Notes under the pieces: generated by a model
The model's input: only the letters and a program-made list of their open reading frames with translations
The model's database searches: none
Told to the model about the DNA's origin: nothing
Position numbers and translations under genes: made by a program
NCBI RefSeq assembly: GCF_000328305.2
Contig: NZ_ANPE02000088.1
Span: 1 to 50,506, forward strand
Length of the DNA: 50,506 nt
Direction: 5' to 3'
Source: Arthrobacter crystallopoietes BAB-32
GTDB lineage: Bacteria > Actinomycetota > Actinomycetes > Actinomycetales > Micrococcaceae
Part shown: positions 1 to 9,052 of the stretch, piece by piece
Layout of the letters: each line of letters opens with the position of its first letter
How positions within the stretch are numbered: the stretch's first letter is position 1

Positions 1-266
1 CCCGGACCGCGGAAACCGTGGCCGGCATCGTCGCCGAACGCGAGCGCCTCGCCGCCGCCCTCCGCGGCCGCGGCCTCGACGTTCCGGACAGCGGCGGCAA
101 CTTCCTGTGGATTCCGGCAGGAGCCCGGGCACGCGAACTCGAAGCCGCCTGCCAGGCCGAGTCGGTATCCGTCCGGGCCTTCGACGGTGAAGGCGTCCGC
201 GTCACCGTCGTCGGCCCGCAGGCATCAGCGGCCGTGCTTGCCGCCGTGGACGCCCTGGCCAACTGA
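1..266 (+). CDS. Aminotransferase, C-terminal fragment (HisC/Pat-like)
   Basis: The reading frame is open from the window edge and ends at TGA 264-266, so only about the last 87 residues are visible. The motif GGNFLWIP followed by a short alpha/beta tail ending in VRVTVVG resembles the C-terminal small domain of class I/II PLP aminotransferases of the histidinol-phosphate or aromatic (Pat) type, where NF-hydrophobic-W-L/I-P is common. The catalytic lysine lies outside the window, so substrate and activity cannot be judged. The next gene starts 50 nt downstream with its own ribosome binding site. The family is moderately sure; the exact function is not. Confidence 0.7.
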   Translation, partial: RTAETVAGIVAERERLAAALRGRGLDVPDSGGNFLWIPAGARARELEAACQAESVSVRAFDGEGVRVTVVGPQASAAVLAAVDALAN

Positions 267-316
267 ATCGTAGAACACCGCCGGCCTGCACCGGCCTTGA
301 ATGAGGAGCAGCACCT

Positions 317-1309
317 ATGGGAACCGGACCCCGCCAGGATTTTTTCGACGTCGAAATCACCTCGATCGAAGCGGCCTCGGATTCGGTGGCCGCACTGCGG
401 CTTGAGCCCACCGGCGGCCAGGCACTGCCGGAGTGGGAACCCGGCGCCCATGTCGACGTCCTGCTGCCCAACGGACTGCTGCGGCAGTATTCGCTCTGTT
501 CCCGGCAGGAAGACGGCTTCTGGCGCCTCGGCGTGCTGCGCGAACCGCAAGGCCGCGGCGGCTCAGCCTATATCCACGATGAACTCCGCCCGGGCACCAA
601 GGTCCAGGTGCGCGGACCGCGGAACAACTTCGCGCTGGAGCCGGCACCGGAATACCTGTTCATCGCCGGCGGCATCGGCATCACGCCGATCCTGCCCATG
701 ATCCGGCAGGCCGAGCAGGCCGGGGCACGGTGGAGGCTGGCTTATCTGGGCCGCAGCCGCAGTTCCATGGCATTCGTGGATGAGCTCGACCGGTACGGGG
801 ACCAGGTCCATCTGCATTACGACGACGAAGCGGGCCTCTTCCCGCTCGAACCGCTGCTCGCTGGGCTGGACCCTGCGGTCCACGTCTACGCCTGCGGCCC
901 CGCCCCGCTGCTGAACGCCGTCGCCCGCCTTGCCGAGGACTGGACAGACCCCGGACGGTACCACTTCGAAAGGTTCGCATCGGATCCCCAGGAGGCACCG
1001 GCGTCGAACGCGTCAAACAACACCGCCAACGACACGTCAGACAACACGGAATTCATCGTTGAAACGGCGGACGGCGAAGAGATCGAGGTCCCCGCCGGCA
1101 CCAGCATTCTGCAGGCCCTCATGGACGCCGGCGTTCCCGTGCTCAACTCCTGCCGCGAGGGAATCTGCGGGACCTGCGAAACCCCCGTCATCTCCGGCGA
1201 GATAGACCACAGGGACAGCCTGCTCTCGGACGAGGAGCGCGAAGCCGGGGACACCATGATGATCTGCGTCTCGCGCTGCAAGGGCAAACGGCTCGTGCTG
1301 GATATCTGA
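317..1309 (+). CDS. PDR/VanB-type oxidoreductase (oxygenase reductase)
   Basis: This 330-residue protein has the domain order of phthalate dioxygenase reductase and vanillate demethylase reductase: a flavin domain (RQYSL at 56-60), an NAD(P) domain (GGIGITP at 118-124), and a C-terminal plant-type 2Fe-2S ferredoxin domain with Cys279, Cys284, Cys287 and Cys317. It should pass electrons from NAD(P)H through flavin and the iron-sulfur cluster to a Rieske oxygenase or similar partner. No oxygenase is visible in the window; it may lie upstream. A Ser/Asn/Thr-rich linker joins the NAD and ferredoxin domains at about residues 226-245. GAGGAG at 303-308 lies 8 nt before the ATG. Family confident; partner unknown. 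Confidence 0.88.
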   Translation: MGTGPRQDFFDVEITSIEAASDSVAALRLEPTGGQALPEWEPGAHVDVLLPNGLLRQYSLCSRQEDGFWRLGVLREPQGRGGSAYIHDELRPGTKVQVRGPRNNFALEPAPEYLFIAGGIGITPILPMIRQAEQAGARWRLAYLGRSRSSMAFVDELDRYGDQVHLHYDDEAGLFPLEPLLAGLDPAVHVYACGPAPLLNAVARLAEDWTDPGRYHFERFASDPQEAPASNASNNTANDTSDNTEFIVETADGEEIEVPAGTSILQALMDAGVPVLNSCREGICGTCETPVISGEIDHRDSLLSDEEREAGDTMMICVSRCKGKRLVLDI

Positions 1310-1339
1310 CCCCACGCCGGGTGTTCTGCTCGACCGCAC

Positions 1340-1376
1340 TGCCCCGACCGACGCCTAGGCGGCGGCGGTCGGGGCA
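1340..1376. terminator. Bidirectional hairpin overlapping the sulfatase 3' end
   Basis: TGCCCCGACCG (1340-1350) pairs perfectly with CGGTCGGGGCA (1366-1376) around a 15-nt loop. It sits between the convergent reductase gene and sulfatase operon, and its right arm is the last coding part of the sulfatase. The position suits a shared terminator. There is no clear T-run, as is often the case in actinobacteria. Confidence 0.6.
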
Positions 1377-2947
1377 ATCCCCTCCTCTGCCAGCGCGGCC
1401 ATACCGTCAAGCATCGCTGCCGTCAGCGAATCCTGCAGTTCCTTGAACTTCGGTTCGCCCGCCACGTTGTTGAGCTCTTCGCGGTCCAGCCGGTGGTCGT
1501 AGAGCTCCGTGATGTCGGAGCCGAAGTACCGCGTCAGCCTGCCTTCCTTTGTCAGGACAGACCGGCTGCGGACGGGGCCGGGCAACCCGGGCAGTCCGAA
1601 GGGCTGGTCCTCCTCGATGATCAGCGCGTCCCGGACCGAACCCGCCTTGCGCTCCAGCAGCGGCACCAGCGACCTGCCCTGAATGCCGCGGTAGTGCCGG
1701 GCGCCGGTTAGTTCCAGCAGCGTGGGAGCCAGGTCCGCGGTGGAAACCAGCGCATCTGAAACCCCCGGAGCAGAGCCGGGGACCTTGATGGTCAGCGGCA
1801 CATTGGTGACCGCCCGGTAGTGGCTGAAGTGTTTGAGCATCAGGCCGTGGTCGCCGAAGAGGTCGCCGTGGTCGCTCGTGAAGACAATGATGGTGTCGTC
1901 GGCCAACTCGTGCTCCTCCAAGGCAGCCAGGATGCGGCCGATCTGCTCATCCATCAGCGTGATCAGCCCGTACTGCGCGGCCGCCGCATTGCGGTACTGG
2001 GTCTCGTCTGCGGCGAAGGTCATGGTGGGGTCGGGGTTGGGCTCACCGCGACGTTCGACCATGTGCCGGATGTGCGGCGGTGACTTCGCATGGTCCTGCC
2101 AGAACCCGATCGGCAGTTCCACCTCTTCCGGGTCATACAGATCGGAGTACCCCTCCGGCGGAGAGAACGGATGGTGCGGATCCGGGAAGGAGACAAACAT
2201 GAAGAAGGGTGCACCGGCGTCGGCAAATTCCGCCAAATGTCCGACGGCGCGTTCCCCGACATACGCGCTCGGGTGCAGTCCGGCGGGGATGCGGGTTTCG
2301 TAGACCTGGTCCCACCCCTCCAAGCGGCGCGCGGCGTTCTCAGCGCCGCCCAGCGCCAGCGGATCAACGCCCCGTTCACGTGCCCAATGCACGTAATGGC
2401 CACCCGGCCGGTCCCCGTGGCCGATCACCAGGTCCACCTGCCGGTAGCCGTAGTAGTCCTCGGGCAGGGGGATGAAGCGCTGGTCATGGGCTTCGCGGTT
2501 CTCCCACCGGTCCCAGCCGTGCGGCCGGGACGGAATGCGGGCGTCCGCGGCGGTTCCCTCCAACAGCAGCGGATCCGTCGTCTCGATCTCCGTACGCTGC
2601 ATCGGTTCGAAGTCCCACCCCATGTTCTGGTGATGGAGCTTGCCAACCGCCGTCGTCAGATACCCTCCGCAGGAGAGCTGGCGAACCATGTTGTTGGCAT
2701 CTGGATCCAGAGGTATCCCATTGCAGCGCGTTCCATGGGCGGACGGCCAGCGCCCGGTCAGCAGGCTCGCGCGGTTAGGCATGCAGGTGGGGTTGGTGAC
2801 GGCCGCATCGGTGAAGACCATGCTCTCGGCAGCGAGCCTATCCAAGTTGGGCGTATACACGACGGAGTTCCCCGCGAAGCCAAGATGGTCGGCGCGCAGT
2901 TGGTCTGCGATGAAGACCAGGACATTGGGCCGCTTCGGCGCGCTCAT
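1355..2947 (-). CDS. Type I (formylglycine) sulfatase
   Basis: This 530-residue alkaline-phosphatase-fold sulfatase hydrolyses a sulfate ester to release sulfate. Residues 55-59 (CMPNR) followed by ASLLTG form the sulfatase signature C-x-P-x-R in which the Cys is converted to formylglycine. Asp15 in the N-terminal VFIADQ strand and the later TSDHGDLFGDHG segment are metal-site motifs. There is no signal peptide, so it probably acts in the cytoplasm on imported esters. The start ATG overlaps the ATPase stop codon (ATGA), making it the last gene of the importer operon. The maturation enzyme is encoded about 6 kb away at 9053-10024. It resembles choline-sulfatase/arylsulfatase relatives, but the substrate cannot be read from the sequence. 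Confidence 0.93.
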   Translation of the reverse strand: MSAPKRPNVLVFIADQLRADHLGFAGNSVVYTPNLDRLAAESMVFTDAAVTNPTCMPNRASLLTGRWPSAHGTRCNGIPLDPDANNMVRQLSCGGYLTTAVGKLHHQNMGWDFEPMQRTEIETTDPLLLEGTAADARIPSRPHGWDRWENREAHDQRFIPLPEDYYGYRQVDLVIGHGDRPGGHYVHWARERGVDPLALGGAENAARRLEGWDQVYETRIPAGLHPSAYVGERAVGHLAEFADAGAPFFMFVSFPDPHHPFSPPEGYSDLYDPEEVELPIGFWQDHAKSPPHIRHMVERRGEPNPDPTMTFAADETQYRNAAAAQYGLITLMDEQIGRILAALEEHELADDTIIVFTSDHGDLFGDHGLMLKHFSHYRAVTNVPLTIKVPGSAPGVSDALVSTADLAPTLLELTGARHYRGIQGRSLVPLLERKAGSVRDALIIEEDQPFGLPGLPGPVRSRSVLTKEGRLTRYFGSDITELYDHRLDREELNNVAGEPKFKELQDSLTAAMLDGMAALAEEGIAPTAAA

Positions 2948-3759
2948 GCCGGCTTCCGGATCATGGACAGCACCATGGTGCGCTGTTCGGCGAACTCCGG
3001 CAGCGCACGGGTCGAGATCTGGTCCCTCGGGGCAGGCAGGTCAATGTCCACAACGTCCAGCACCCTGGCAGGCTTCGCGCCGAGCACTACGACACGGTCG
3101 GAGAGGTACACGGCCTCGTCGATATCGTGGGTGACCACCAGGATTGTCATGCCGAAGTCCTCCCGGATCTTCAGGCACAGATCCTCAAGTTCGAAGCGCG
3201 TCTGCGCGTCCACCGAGGCGAACGGCTCGTCCATGATCAGGATTTCCGGGCGGTAGGCCAGGGCGCGGGCGATGGCCACGCGCTGTTGCATGCCGCCGGA
3301 GAGCTGCCACGGGTACTGGTTTGCGGCGTGCGCCAGGCCCACTGCCTCCAGTGCCGTGTTGATCCGCTGGTTCAGTTCAGCCTCCGGCAGGCGCAGATGG
3401 CGCAGCGGCAGCCTGACGTTCTTGCGTACGGTCAACCACGGCATGAGGGAACGGCTGTAGTCCTGGAAGACCAGTGCCATTTCCGCGGGCGGACCGGCAA
3501 TTGTCCGGCCGTCGATAGCAGCTGTCCCGGACGTCGCCGGCTGCAGGCCGGCCAGGCACTTGAGCAATGTAGTCTTGCCGACACCGGAGGGCCCTACGAT
3601 GCAGACAACTTCGCCAGTGCCAATCGTGAAAGTAAGGTCCTCAATCACACACTTGGCGCTCGGGCCGCTGCCGTAGGTCTTGGACAAGGCTGTCACTTCG
3701 AGCCGCGGCGGTACGGCCGCAGCGTTGTTGACTGTCACGGGTTTCTCCTGCAGTTTCAT
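2944..3759 (-). CDS. ABC transporter ATPase, nitrate/sulfonate/taurine type
   Basis: This 271-residue importer ATPase has Walker A GPSGVGKT at 56-63, the signature LSGGMQQRVAIARAL and Walker B ILIMDEP, all as in SsuB/TauB relatives. I chose the ATG at 3759 because GGAG lies 6 nt upstream. A longer start at 3807 would overlap the permease stop as ATGA and add 16 residues (MNHLPAPHHH...); the coupling favours it, the ribosome binding site favours 3759. It powers the two permeases encoded just upstream in transcription. The stop overlaps the sulfatase start, so transporter and sulfatase are translationally coupled. Confidence 0.9.
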   Translation of the reverse strand: MKLQEKPVTVNNAAAVPPRLEVTALSKTYGSGPSAKCVIEDLTFTIGTGEVVCIVGPSGVGKTTLLKCLAGLQPATSGTAAIDGRTIAGPPAEMALVFQDYSRSLMPWLTVRKNVRLPLRHLRLPEAELNQRINTALEAVGLAHAANQYPWQLSGGMQQRVAIARALAYRPEILIMDEPFASVDAQTRFELEDLCLKIREDFGMTILVVTHDIDEAVYLSDRVVVLGAKPARVLDVVDIDLPAPRDQISTRALPEFAEQRTMVLSMIRKPA

Positions 3760-3803
3760 CGAATTCTCCATAGCGGAATGGTGATGCGGGGCCGGTAGGT
3801 GGT

Positions 3804-4577
3804 TCATGAGCGGGCGAGCCTCTTCGAGCCCACGTACCAGGCCAGGACTTTGTTCTTGATGACTTCGAAGACCAGGTTGGCGCCGAAGCCGATGACCCCC
3901 AGCAGCAGGATGCCTGCCCACATGTCCGAAGTCATGAAGCTCTGCTGGGCCAGCAGAGTCATCGCACCGATGCCCTGTGAGGAGCCGAGCATCTCGGAGG
4001 CAATCATCACGACGAACGCGACTTGGAGGCTCACCTGCATACCGGAGGCGATCTGCGGCCCGGCGGCAGGCAGGTAGACCTGGGCCAGCTTCTCGGCGCG
4101 AGTCAGCCGGTAGACGGAACTGACGTCCTTGAGGGTTGAATCGACGCTGCGGATGCCGTCTACGGTGGCAATCAGGGTGGGGAACATCGCCGCCAGCGTG
4201 ATGCTGACGAGACGCATCTCGATGCCGAAGCCGATCAGGGAAATGAAGATCGGGACCAAGGCCACCGGCGGTATGCCGCGCAGGAAGTGAATCAGCGGGT
4301 CCAGCGCCCATCGGGCAACAGGCATCAGCGCCGTGACGAAGCCCAAGCCAACCCCGATCACCGTGGCCAGGGCGTAGCCAACGACCAGGTTCCGGAGGCT
4401 GAGCATCACGTCCGATTCGAAGTGCTCGAACAGCCAAAGCGCCTGGAAGCGCTCCAGAATCATGCCCAGCGGAGGGAAGAAAGTGTTGGTCGAGTTCTCC
4501 GAGAACATCCACCAGGCGGCTACCAGCAAGAATGGAGTGCCGACGCCGAGGGCCCAATTGGTCAATTTGCGGTTCAT
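3804..4577 (-). CDS. ABC transporter permease, SsuC/TauC type (first of two)
   Basis: This 257-residue inner-membrane protein has several hydrophobic segments and a cytoplasmic-loop region around GADLVFE/EMLGSSQGIGAM typical of BPD-type permeases for nitrate, sulfonate and taurine. Its ATG overlaps the stop of the preceding permease by 4 nt (ATGA at 4574-4577). A second, different permease in the operon implies a heterodimeric channel, unlike SsuC, which is a homodimer. Substrate is inferred only from the neighbouring sulfatase. Confidence 0.88.
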   Translation of the reverse strand: MNRKLTNWALGVGTPFLLVAAWWMFSENSTNTFFPPLGMILERFQALWLFEHFESDVMLSLRNLVVGYALATVIGVGLGFVTALMPVARWALDPLIHFLRGIPPVALVPIFISLIGFGIEMRLVSITLAAMFPTLIATVDGIRSVDSTLKDVSSVYRLTRAEKLAQVYLPAAGPQIASGMQVSLQVAFVVMIASEMLGSSQGIGAMTLLAQQSFMTSDMWAGILLLGVIGFGANLVFEVIKNKVLAWYVGSKRLARS

Positions 4578-5350
4578 GCCGGTAGCACCTCACGGTAGGA
4601 CGCGTGCCAGTGGAGCAGACGGCGCTCGGCCAGCCTGCTGGCACCTTGGAAAGACAAGCCCAACACGCCGAGGACGACGACATAGGCGTACAGCACCGGG
4701 TAGTCGCCTGCAGCCTGGGCCTGGTAGATGCTGAGGCCAAGACCGGGCCCGCCGCCGAGCAGCCCAGCCACCACCGTGATGACCAAGGCGGCCGGAGCAG
4801 CCACCCGCATGGCGGTACCTATGAACGGCATGGCCGACGGCAGGGTGACCCGGGCCAGAATTTCGGTCCTGCCCAGCCCATAGGAGCGCGCCGTATCCAG
4901 GGTGACAGGGTCGGCGTCGTGCACACCCGAAACGGTTTGCATGATTATGGGCAGCACGCAGCCGAAGAAGACCAGGAACCACGACATCTGCGTAGTCGGG
5001 CCGAAAATCAGTACTACCAGCGGCAGGATGACGATAGGCGGGATGGGCTTGAGGAACTCCAGCACGGCCAAGGTGGCGTACCGGACCGGCTCGAAGCTGC
5101 CGATCAGCACGCCAGTGACGACGCCAACCACTGCTGCTGACGTTAAGCCGGCCAGTGAGATCACCAGGGTTTCGGCGAGCGCGGCCCAGAAGGCTTCGTT
5201 GGCCACCAGCCCGGCCAGCTGGACGAAGGTCGCTGCCGCGCTGGGCAGCGGACCACCCGCCATCGGGCCAGTTGCGGTGACTTGCCACAGGGCCAGGGCA
5301 GCCAGCATGCCGCCGGCGCTGACCAGCAGCGGCCTCAGATTCTTGTTCAT
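4574..5350 (-). CDS. ABC transporter permease, SsuC/TauC type (second of two)
   Basis: This 258-residue integral membrane permease has an N-terminal membrane segment (LLVSAGGMLAALALW) and the conserved loop around GLGRTEILARVTLPSAMPFIGTAMRVA, which is the EAA-type contact with the ATPase. It lies 28 nt after the binding-protein gene, with GGAG near the start, and overlaps the next permease by 4 nt. It should pair with the 3804-4577 product in one importer. Confidence 0.88.
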   Translation of the reverse strand: MNKNLRPLLVSAGGMLAALALWQVTATGPMAGGPLPSAAATFVQLAGLVANEAFWAALAETLVISLAGLTSAAVVGVVTGVLIGSFEPVRYATLAVLEFLKPIPPIVILPLVVLIFGPTTQMSWFLVFFGCVLPIIMQTVSGVHDADPVTLDTARSYGLGRTEILARVTLPSAMPFIGTAMRVAAPAALVITVVAGLLGGGPGLGLSIYQAQAAGDYPVLYAYVVVLGVLGLSFQGASRLAERRLLHWHASYREVLPA

Positions 5351-5378
5351 GAGATCTGCTCCAATAGGATCGGCTGGC

Positions 5379-6380
5379 CTACTGGCCGTTGAAGATCAGG
5401 TCCTGGTCCAGCGGCACTTCCTTGGCCAGAAATCCCAGCTCCGCCAACTGCTTGTTGACCCGGTGGATCTCCTCAAGCTTCACTTCGGTAGGCCAGTACG
5501 TCTCGGCGCCCTTCTGCAGCGTCTCCAGCGGCACGCCAGTCAACTGGGCACCCGCCTTCTGTGCTTCCTCCAGGTTCTTGTTGGCATAATCGTTGGCCTT
5601 GTTGATCGCCCGGGCGAAACCCGCCATCTGGTCTTTCTTCTCCTCAACCGTCTTGGCGCCGGCCACCCAGAGACCCACCGCGCCCTCCTGGAAGAATTCA
5701 ACGCCCGGAGAGGCCAGGCGCCCATGGCCCTTCGACTCGGCTTGGGACGTGAACGGAGCGACCAGCGCGGCGGCGTCAACGCGCTTGGAGTCCAGGGACT
5801 GCAGGGCCGAAGCCGGATCCAGCACCATCCAGTTGATCTTGGCCGGGTCCCCGCCTGCATCCTTGACGGCCTTGGCCACCGTCACCTCCATTTGGGCCTT
5901 TCGGGCCGGCACGGAAACGGACTTCCCCTCCAGGTCCTTGGGGCTGGTGATGCTGCTGCCCTTGGGCACGAAGAGGCCCGTGTCGTCGACCTGCGCCAAG
6001 TCCTCCGGCTGCTGGTCCTTCGGGGCATAGCCATCCGCGGCGGCGACGATCTTCAACGGAACGTTCTGGCTCATCGCGTTCAGCATCGGGATCGACGGCG
6101 AGTACGTCAGGTCCAGCTGTCCGCTCTGGGCTGCGGCGACGCCGGCCGGCGGATTGGCCACCACGCTGGTTTCGACGTTGAGGCCCTCGTCCTTGAAATA
6201 ACCCTTATCGATGGCCATCTTGATCGCTGCGTCCGAGCCGATGCCGATGGTGCCCACCTTCAGCGTCCCGGTGCCGCCGGCTGCCTCGGCCTCGCTGCTG
6301 CCGGCATCACTGCCGCCACAGGCGGACAGGGCAAGGACAGCTACGGTGGCCAGTGCGACGGTGAGATTCTTCTTTCCCAT
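5379..6380 (-). CDS. ABC substrate-binding lipoprotein, NMT1/SsuA-like
   Basis: This 333-residue protein has a lipoprotein signal peptide ending in LSAC, with the lipidated Cys at 21, then an NMT1/THI5-like fold (GTLKVGTIGIGSDAAIKMAI, GYFKDEGLNVE). Such proteins bind sulfonates, nitrate, pyrimidine precursors or aromatic acids. I start at the ATG at 6380, which has AAGGA upstream and gives a clean signal peptide; the upstream open frame has no such features. It is the second gene of the operon, 37 nt after the amidohydrolase. Given the sulfatase in the operon, a sulfate ester ligand is the simplest guess. Confidence 0.88.
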   Translation of the reverse strand: MGKKNLTVALATVAVLALSACGGSDAGSSEAEAAGGTGTLKVGTIGIGSDAAIKMAIDKGYFKDEGLNVETSVVANPPAGVAAAQSGQLDLTYSPSIPMLNAMSQNVPLKIVAAADGYAPKDQQPEDLAQVDDTGLFVPKGSSITSPKDLEGKSVSVPARKAQMEVTVAKAVKDAGGDPAKINWMVLDPASALQSLDSKRVDAAALVAPFTSQAESKGHGRLASPGVEFFQEGAVGLWVAGAKTVEEKKDQMAGFARAINKANDYANKNLEEAQKAGAQLTGVPLETLQKGAETYWPTEVKLEEIHRVNKQLAELGFLAKEVPLDQDLIFNGQ

Positions 6381-6417
6381 GTTTTTTCCTTCAGGTCGGG
6401 TATGTGGAGCGGAAGAT

Positions 6418-8112
6418 TCAGGCCGGGCGGCGGCTTGCGGTGACCCAGCCGGGTTCGTGGACGACGCCGCCGCGCGCAATGGTCCATGCGACCTTGCGTT
6501 CGGCCAGCTCGTCGATGGCTTCCGAGGATGGCCAGGGGCCATCCAGCACGCATAGGTCCGCGGCCATGCCGGGCGCCAGGCTGCCCTTGGCATCCTCGGC
6601 ATGGTCCTGCCACGCGGGAAGGGCGGTCATGGCCAGCAGCGCCTGCGCGGATGTGAGGCGCCCCGGGTCATCGGGGCGTCCGAGCGCGTGGACTGTGTCG
6701 CGGGTAACAGCCGCCGCGATTGTGCGGCGCCAGTCCGTGTCGGTCACTGGCGAATCGGAGGCGATATTCAGTTTGACTCCGGCCCGCAGGGCCGACTGGA
6801 GCGGTTGGTGGCGCGCGTAGCGTTCCTCGCCGAGCAGGCGTTTCATCAAGTCACCGGCGGCGGCGCGGATGGCCGGGTTCGTGCTGTACCCGACCTCATG
6901 GCGGGCGAGCCGGCCGAGGGAAGCGTTGCTGCGGAAGGCCCCGTGAATGATGTAGTGCCGGCCAATGCGCCCGTCCCTTTGTGCAGCGATGATGGCGTCC
7001 ACGGCGGACTCCGTGGCTGCGTCGCCGGTGGCATGGACGCCCGCCTGCAGGCCGGCCTCGTGGATGAGCCGAACGATTTCGTGCAGCTCGCTGACCCGCT
7101 CGGCGTCGGTACTGCCTGCGACTACCAAGGATCCGTGGTTGCACTCGCGTCCGTAGGGCTCGCTCATCCACGCGGTGCCGCTGCGGGGTGTGCCGTCGGC
7201 AAAAACCTTCACCCCGGCGATACGCAGCAACTGCGGATCGATGCCCCGGTCCGTATAGAGGTGCTGCAGCCCGGAAGCCAGACCGGCGCGGACAGCCTCG
7301 GTGGAGACGCCGCCTGTGCCGGCGAAGAGCAGGAGCGCGCTGATACGCAGGGTGAGTTCGCCACCAGCGGCGAGGTCCCCGAGCAGTTCGAGCGCGTCGG
7401 TGGTGCATGCGCCGCCGATCAGCGCTTTGCCGCCCGGGCCGAGGCCGGGTTCGGTCAGCGAGGTGATTCCCTGGGCATGCAGCAGACGCTGGAACTTCAG
7501 CGCTGCGGTGCGCAGGGCCTGGCGGGGAACGGGAGGCAGGGCTGCGGTAATCAATTCCATACCGGCATCCACGAACAAGCCGTTCGGCTCGCCCAATGCG
7601 GTGCGGCCGATGACACCGCCGCTGGGCACGGCCGGGGACTGGCCCACGCCGGCGGCCGCCATTGCGGTCTGGTTGGCCAGCAATTGGTGGCCGGTCTGGT
7701 CGAACACGACCACCGGGGCGTCCGGGCGCAGACCGCGCACTACCTCCTCGCCGCCCGGACCAAGAACAACTTCGTCCCAGCCATGGGCCCGGATCCAGCC
7801 GTCCGCTCCGGGTGCCGCGTCTGCGAGCAGAGTCTCGACATGCCGCCAATTCGAAGCCACCGAGGCGCCAACGTTGAGGTAGCCGAACTTCGCCATCGCG
7901 GATGCAATGAAATGCAGGTGGCCATCGTTGACGCCCGGCAGTACAGCGCCTCCGTCTGCGTCGATCACGCGGGTACTCGGACCGACCAGCTCCAAGACCT
8001 CGTCCCCGCCAACGGCTAGGATCGCGCCTCCTGAAACCGCGACATTCGCGCGCGCTCCCTCCGGCAGGGTGGCATTGGCGATCAGCAGACCAACCGCATC
8101 CCCGTTAGCCAT
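6418..8112 (-). CDS. Amidohydrolase family 3 (YtcJ-like) metal-dependent hydrolase
   Basis: This 564-residue protein begins with the small beta-sandwich seen in amidohydrolases, followed by GVNDGHLHF, the HxH metal site on strand 1 of the TIM barrel, and later GVHATGDAATESAVDA and ASDSPVTDTDW, which carry further metal and catalytic residues. It ends with the DLCVLDG strand typical of amidohydrolase_3 proteins. An in-frame GTG lies 6 nt upstream at 8118, but AGGAGG runs into that GTG and is better spaced for the ATG at 8112. It is the first gene of the sulfatase/importer operon and probably processes the imported compound or its desulfated product. The substrate is unknown. Confidence 0.87.
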   Translation of the reverse strand: MANGDAVGLLIANATLPEGARANVAVSGGAILAVGGDEVLELVGPSTRVIDADGGAVLPGVNDGHLHFIASAMAKFGYLNVGASVASNWRHVETLLADAAPGADGWIRAHGWDEVVLGPGGEEVVRGLRPDAPVVVFDQTGHQLLANQTAMAAAGVGQSPAVPSGGVIGRTALGEPNGLFVDAGMELITAALPPVPRQALRTAALKFQRLLHAQGITSLTEPGLGPGGKALIGGACTTDALELLGDLAAGGELTLRISALLLFAGTGGVSTEAVRAGLASGLQHLYTDRGIDPQLLRIAGVKVFADGTPRSGTAWMSEPYGRECNHGSLVVAGSTDAERVSELHEIVRLIHEAGLQAGVHATGDAATESAVDAIIAAQRDGRIGRHYIIHGAFRSNASLGRLARHEVGYSTNPAIRAAAGDLMKRLLGEERYARHQPLQSALRAGVKLNIASDSPVTDTDWRRTIAAAVTRDTVHALGRPDDPGRLTSAQALLAMTALPAWQDHAEDAKGSLAPGMAADLCVLDGPWPSSEAIDELAERKVAWTIARGGVVHEPGWVTASRRPA

Positions 8113-8165
8113 GGACACCTCCTGATGTGACTTGGATTACCGACTCGAACAGTATGTCGGATGAC

Positions 8166-8194
8166 TTGGTCAATTGACCAGCTTTTTCTAGAAT
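8166..8194 (+). promoter_or_regulatory. TetR promoter with a 14-bp perfect palindrome (candidate operator)
   Basis: TGGTCAATTGACCA at 8167-8180 is a perfect palindrome in the 177-nt gap between the divergent amidohydrolase and TetR genes. It overlaps a candidate -35 (TTGGTC, 8166-8171) that is 17 nt from a -10-like TAGAAT (8189-8194) reading toward tetR. The arrangement fits autoregulation and control of the divergent operon by the TetR protein. Confidence 0.65.
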
Positions 8195-8289
8195 CTTTTC
8201 CAGACGGCCCATTTCCGTCATGTCCGCAAGAAAGCCGGAGGCTCCAATCTGGGCCTAGGATGGATTCCAGTTAGCTGGAGGAGAATGCA

Positions 8290-8922
8290 TTGGCTCGAGT
8301 ACCTACTGCCGAACGGCGGCTTCAATTCGTTCGGTCAGCGGCGAAGGTCATCGCACATGACGGCTTGGCAGCAGCGACGACTCGCCGGATCGCAGCTGAA
8401 GCAGAGGCTCCGCTGGCATCGCTGCACTACTGCTTCCGCAGCAAGGACGAATTGCTCCAGGAGGTCTACTACTACCTCAGCCGTGACTACGCCCAGGCGC
8501 TGCCCCCGGTGCCGGCCTCCGATGCCGGCCTCGAATCTGTGGTTCTAGCGCACGCGCGCCGTGTCTGGGAACGAATGCTGGCGGAACCCCACGAACAGGT
8601 CACCACCTTTGAACTGCTGCTGCGCCGCTTCCGCGTCGACGCCGAAGAGGAGCCAAAAGCGCTGGCCATGAACCGCTCGATGTACGAGGGCTGGGTCCGT
8701 TCGACCAGCGACCTGTTCGAAGCCGCAGCCACCAACGCGGGCGAGGAAGTGCCCACCAATCTGGAACTGGCCGCGCGCCTGTTCATCTCGGGCATCGACG
8801 GCATCAGCATGCAGCATCTGGCAGACCCTGATCCCAAACGCTCCGCCGCTTTGGTTGACATGCTCGCTCGAAGCGTGTCCGGCGCCTTCGTCTACGCACA
8901 GGATTCAGCAAAGACCAGCTAG
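8290..8922 (+). CDS. TetR/AcrR family transcriptional regulator
   Basis: This 210-residue regulator has an N-terminal HTH (about residues 8-55: AAKVIAHDGLAAATTRRIAAEA, then LHYCFRSKDELLQEV) and an all-helical ligand domain. The start is TTG at 8290, with GGAGGA at 8277-8282 and a 7-nt spacer; the nearby ATG at 8285 is out of frame. It is divergent from the sulfatase/importer operon, and a perfect palindrome lies between them, so it is the likely local repressor. The ligand is probably the transported compound or a breakdown product. Confidence 0.92.
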   Translation: MARVPTAERRLQFVRSAAKVIAHDGLAAATTRRIAAEAEAPLASLHYCFRSKDELLQEVYYYLSRDYAQALPPVPASDAGLESVVLAHARRVWERMLAEPHEQVTTFELLLRRFRVDAEEEPKALAMNRSMYEGWVRSTSDLFEAAATNAGEEVPTNLELAARLFISGIDGISMQHLADPDPKRSAALVDMLARSVSGAFVYAQDSAKTS

Positions 8923-8972
8923 CCCGAATCCTTCCTTCTGGTCCTCACCACGTTCTATCGCCCGGAGCGGTG

Positions 8973-9013
8973 CGCCGGCTCGGTCCCGGTGGACCGCTGT
9001 CCCTCAGCCGGCG
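8973..9013. terminator. Nested hairpin between convergent tetR and FGE genes
   Basis: CGCCGGCT (8973-8980) pairs with AGCCGGCG (9006-9013). Inside it CGGTCC (8981-8986) pairs with GGACCG (8991-8996) around a CGGT loop. It lies in the 130-nt gap between converging genes, the expected place for a bidirectional terminator. Confidence 0.55.
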
Positions 9014-9052
9014 AGGGAGAAGCATATTTGCTGAGCCAGGACGGCCGGACTG

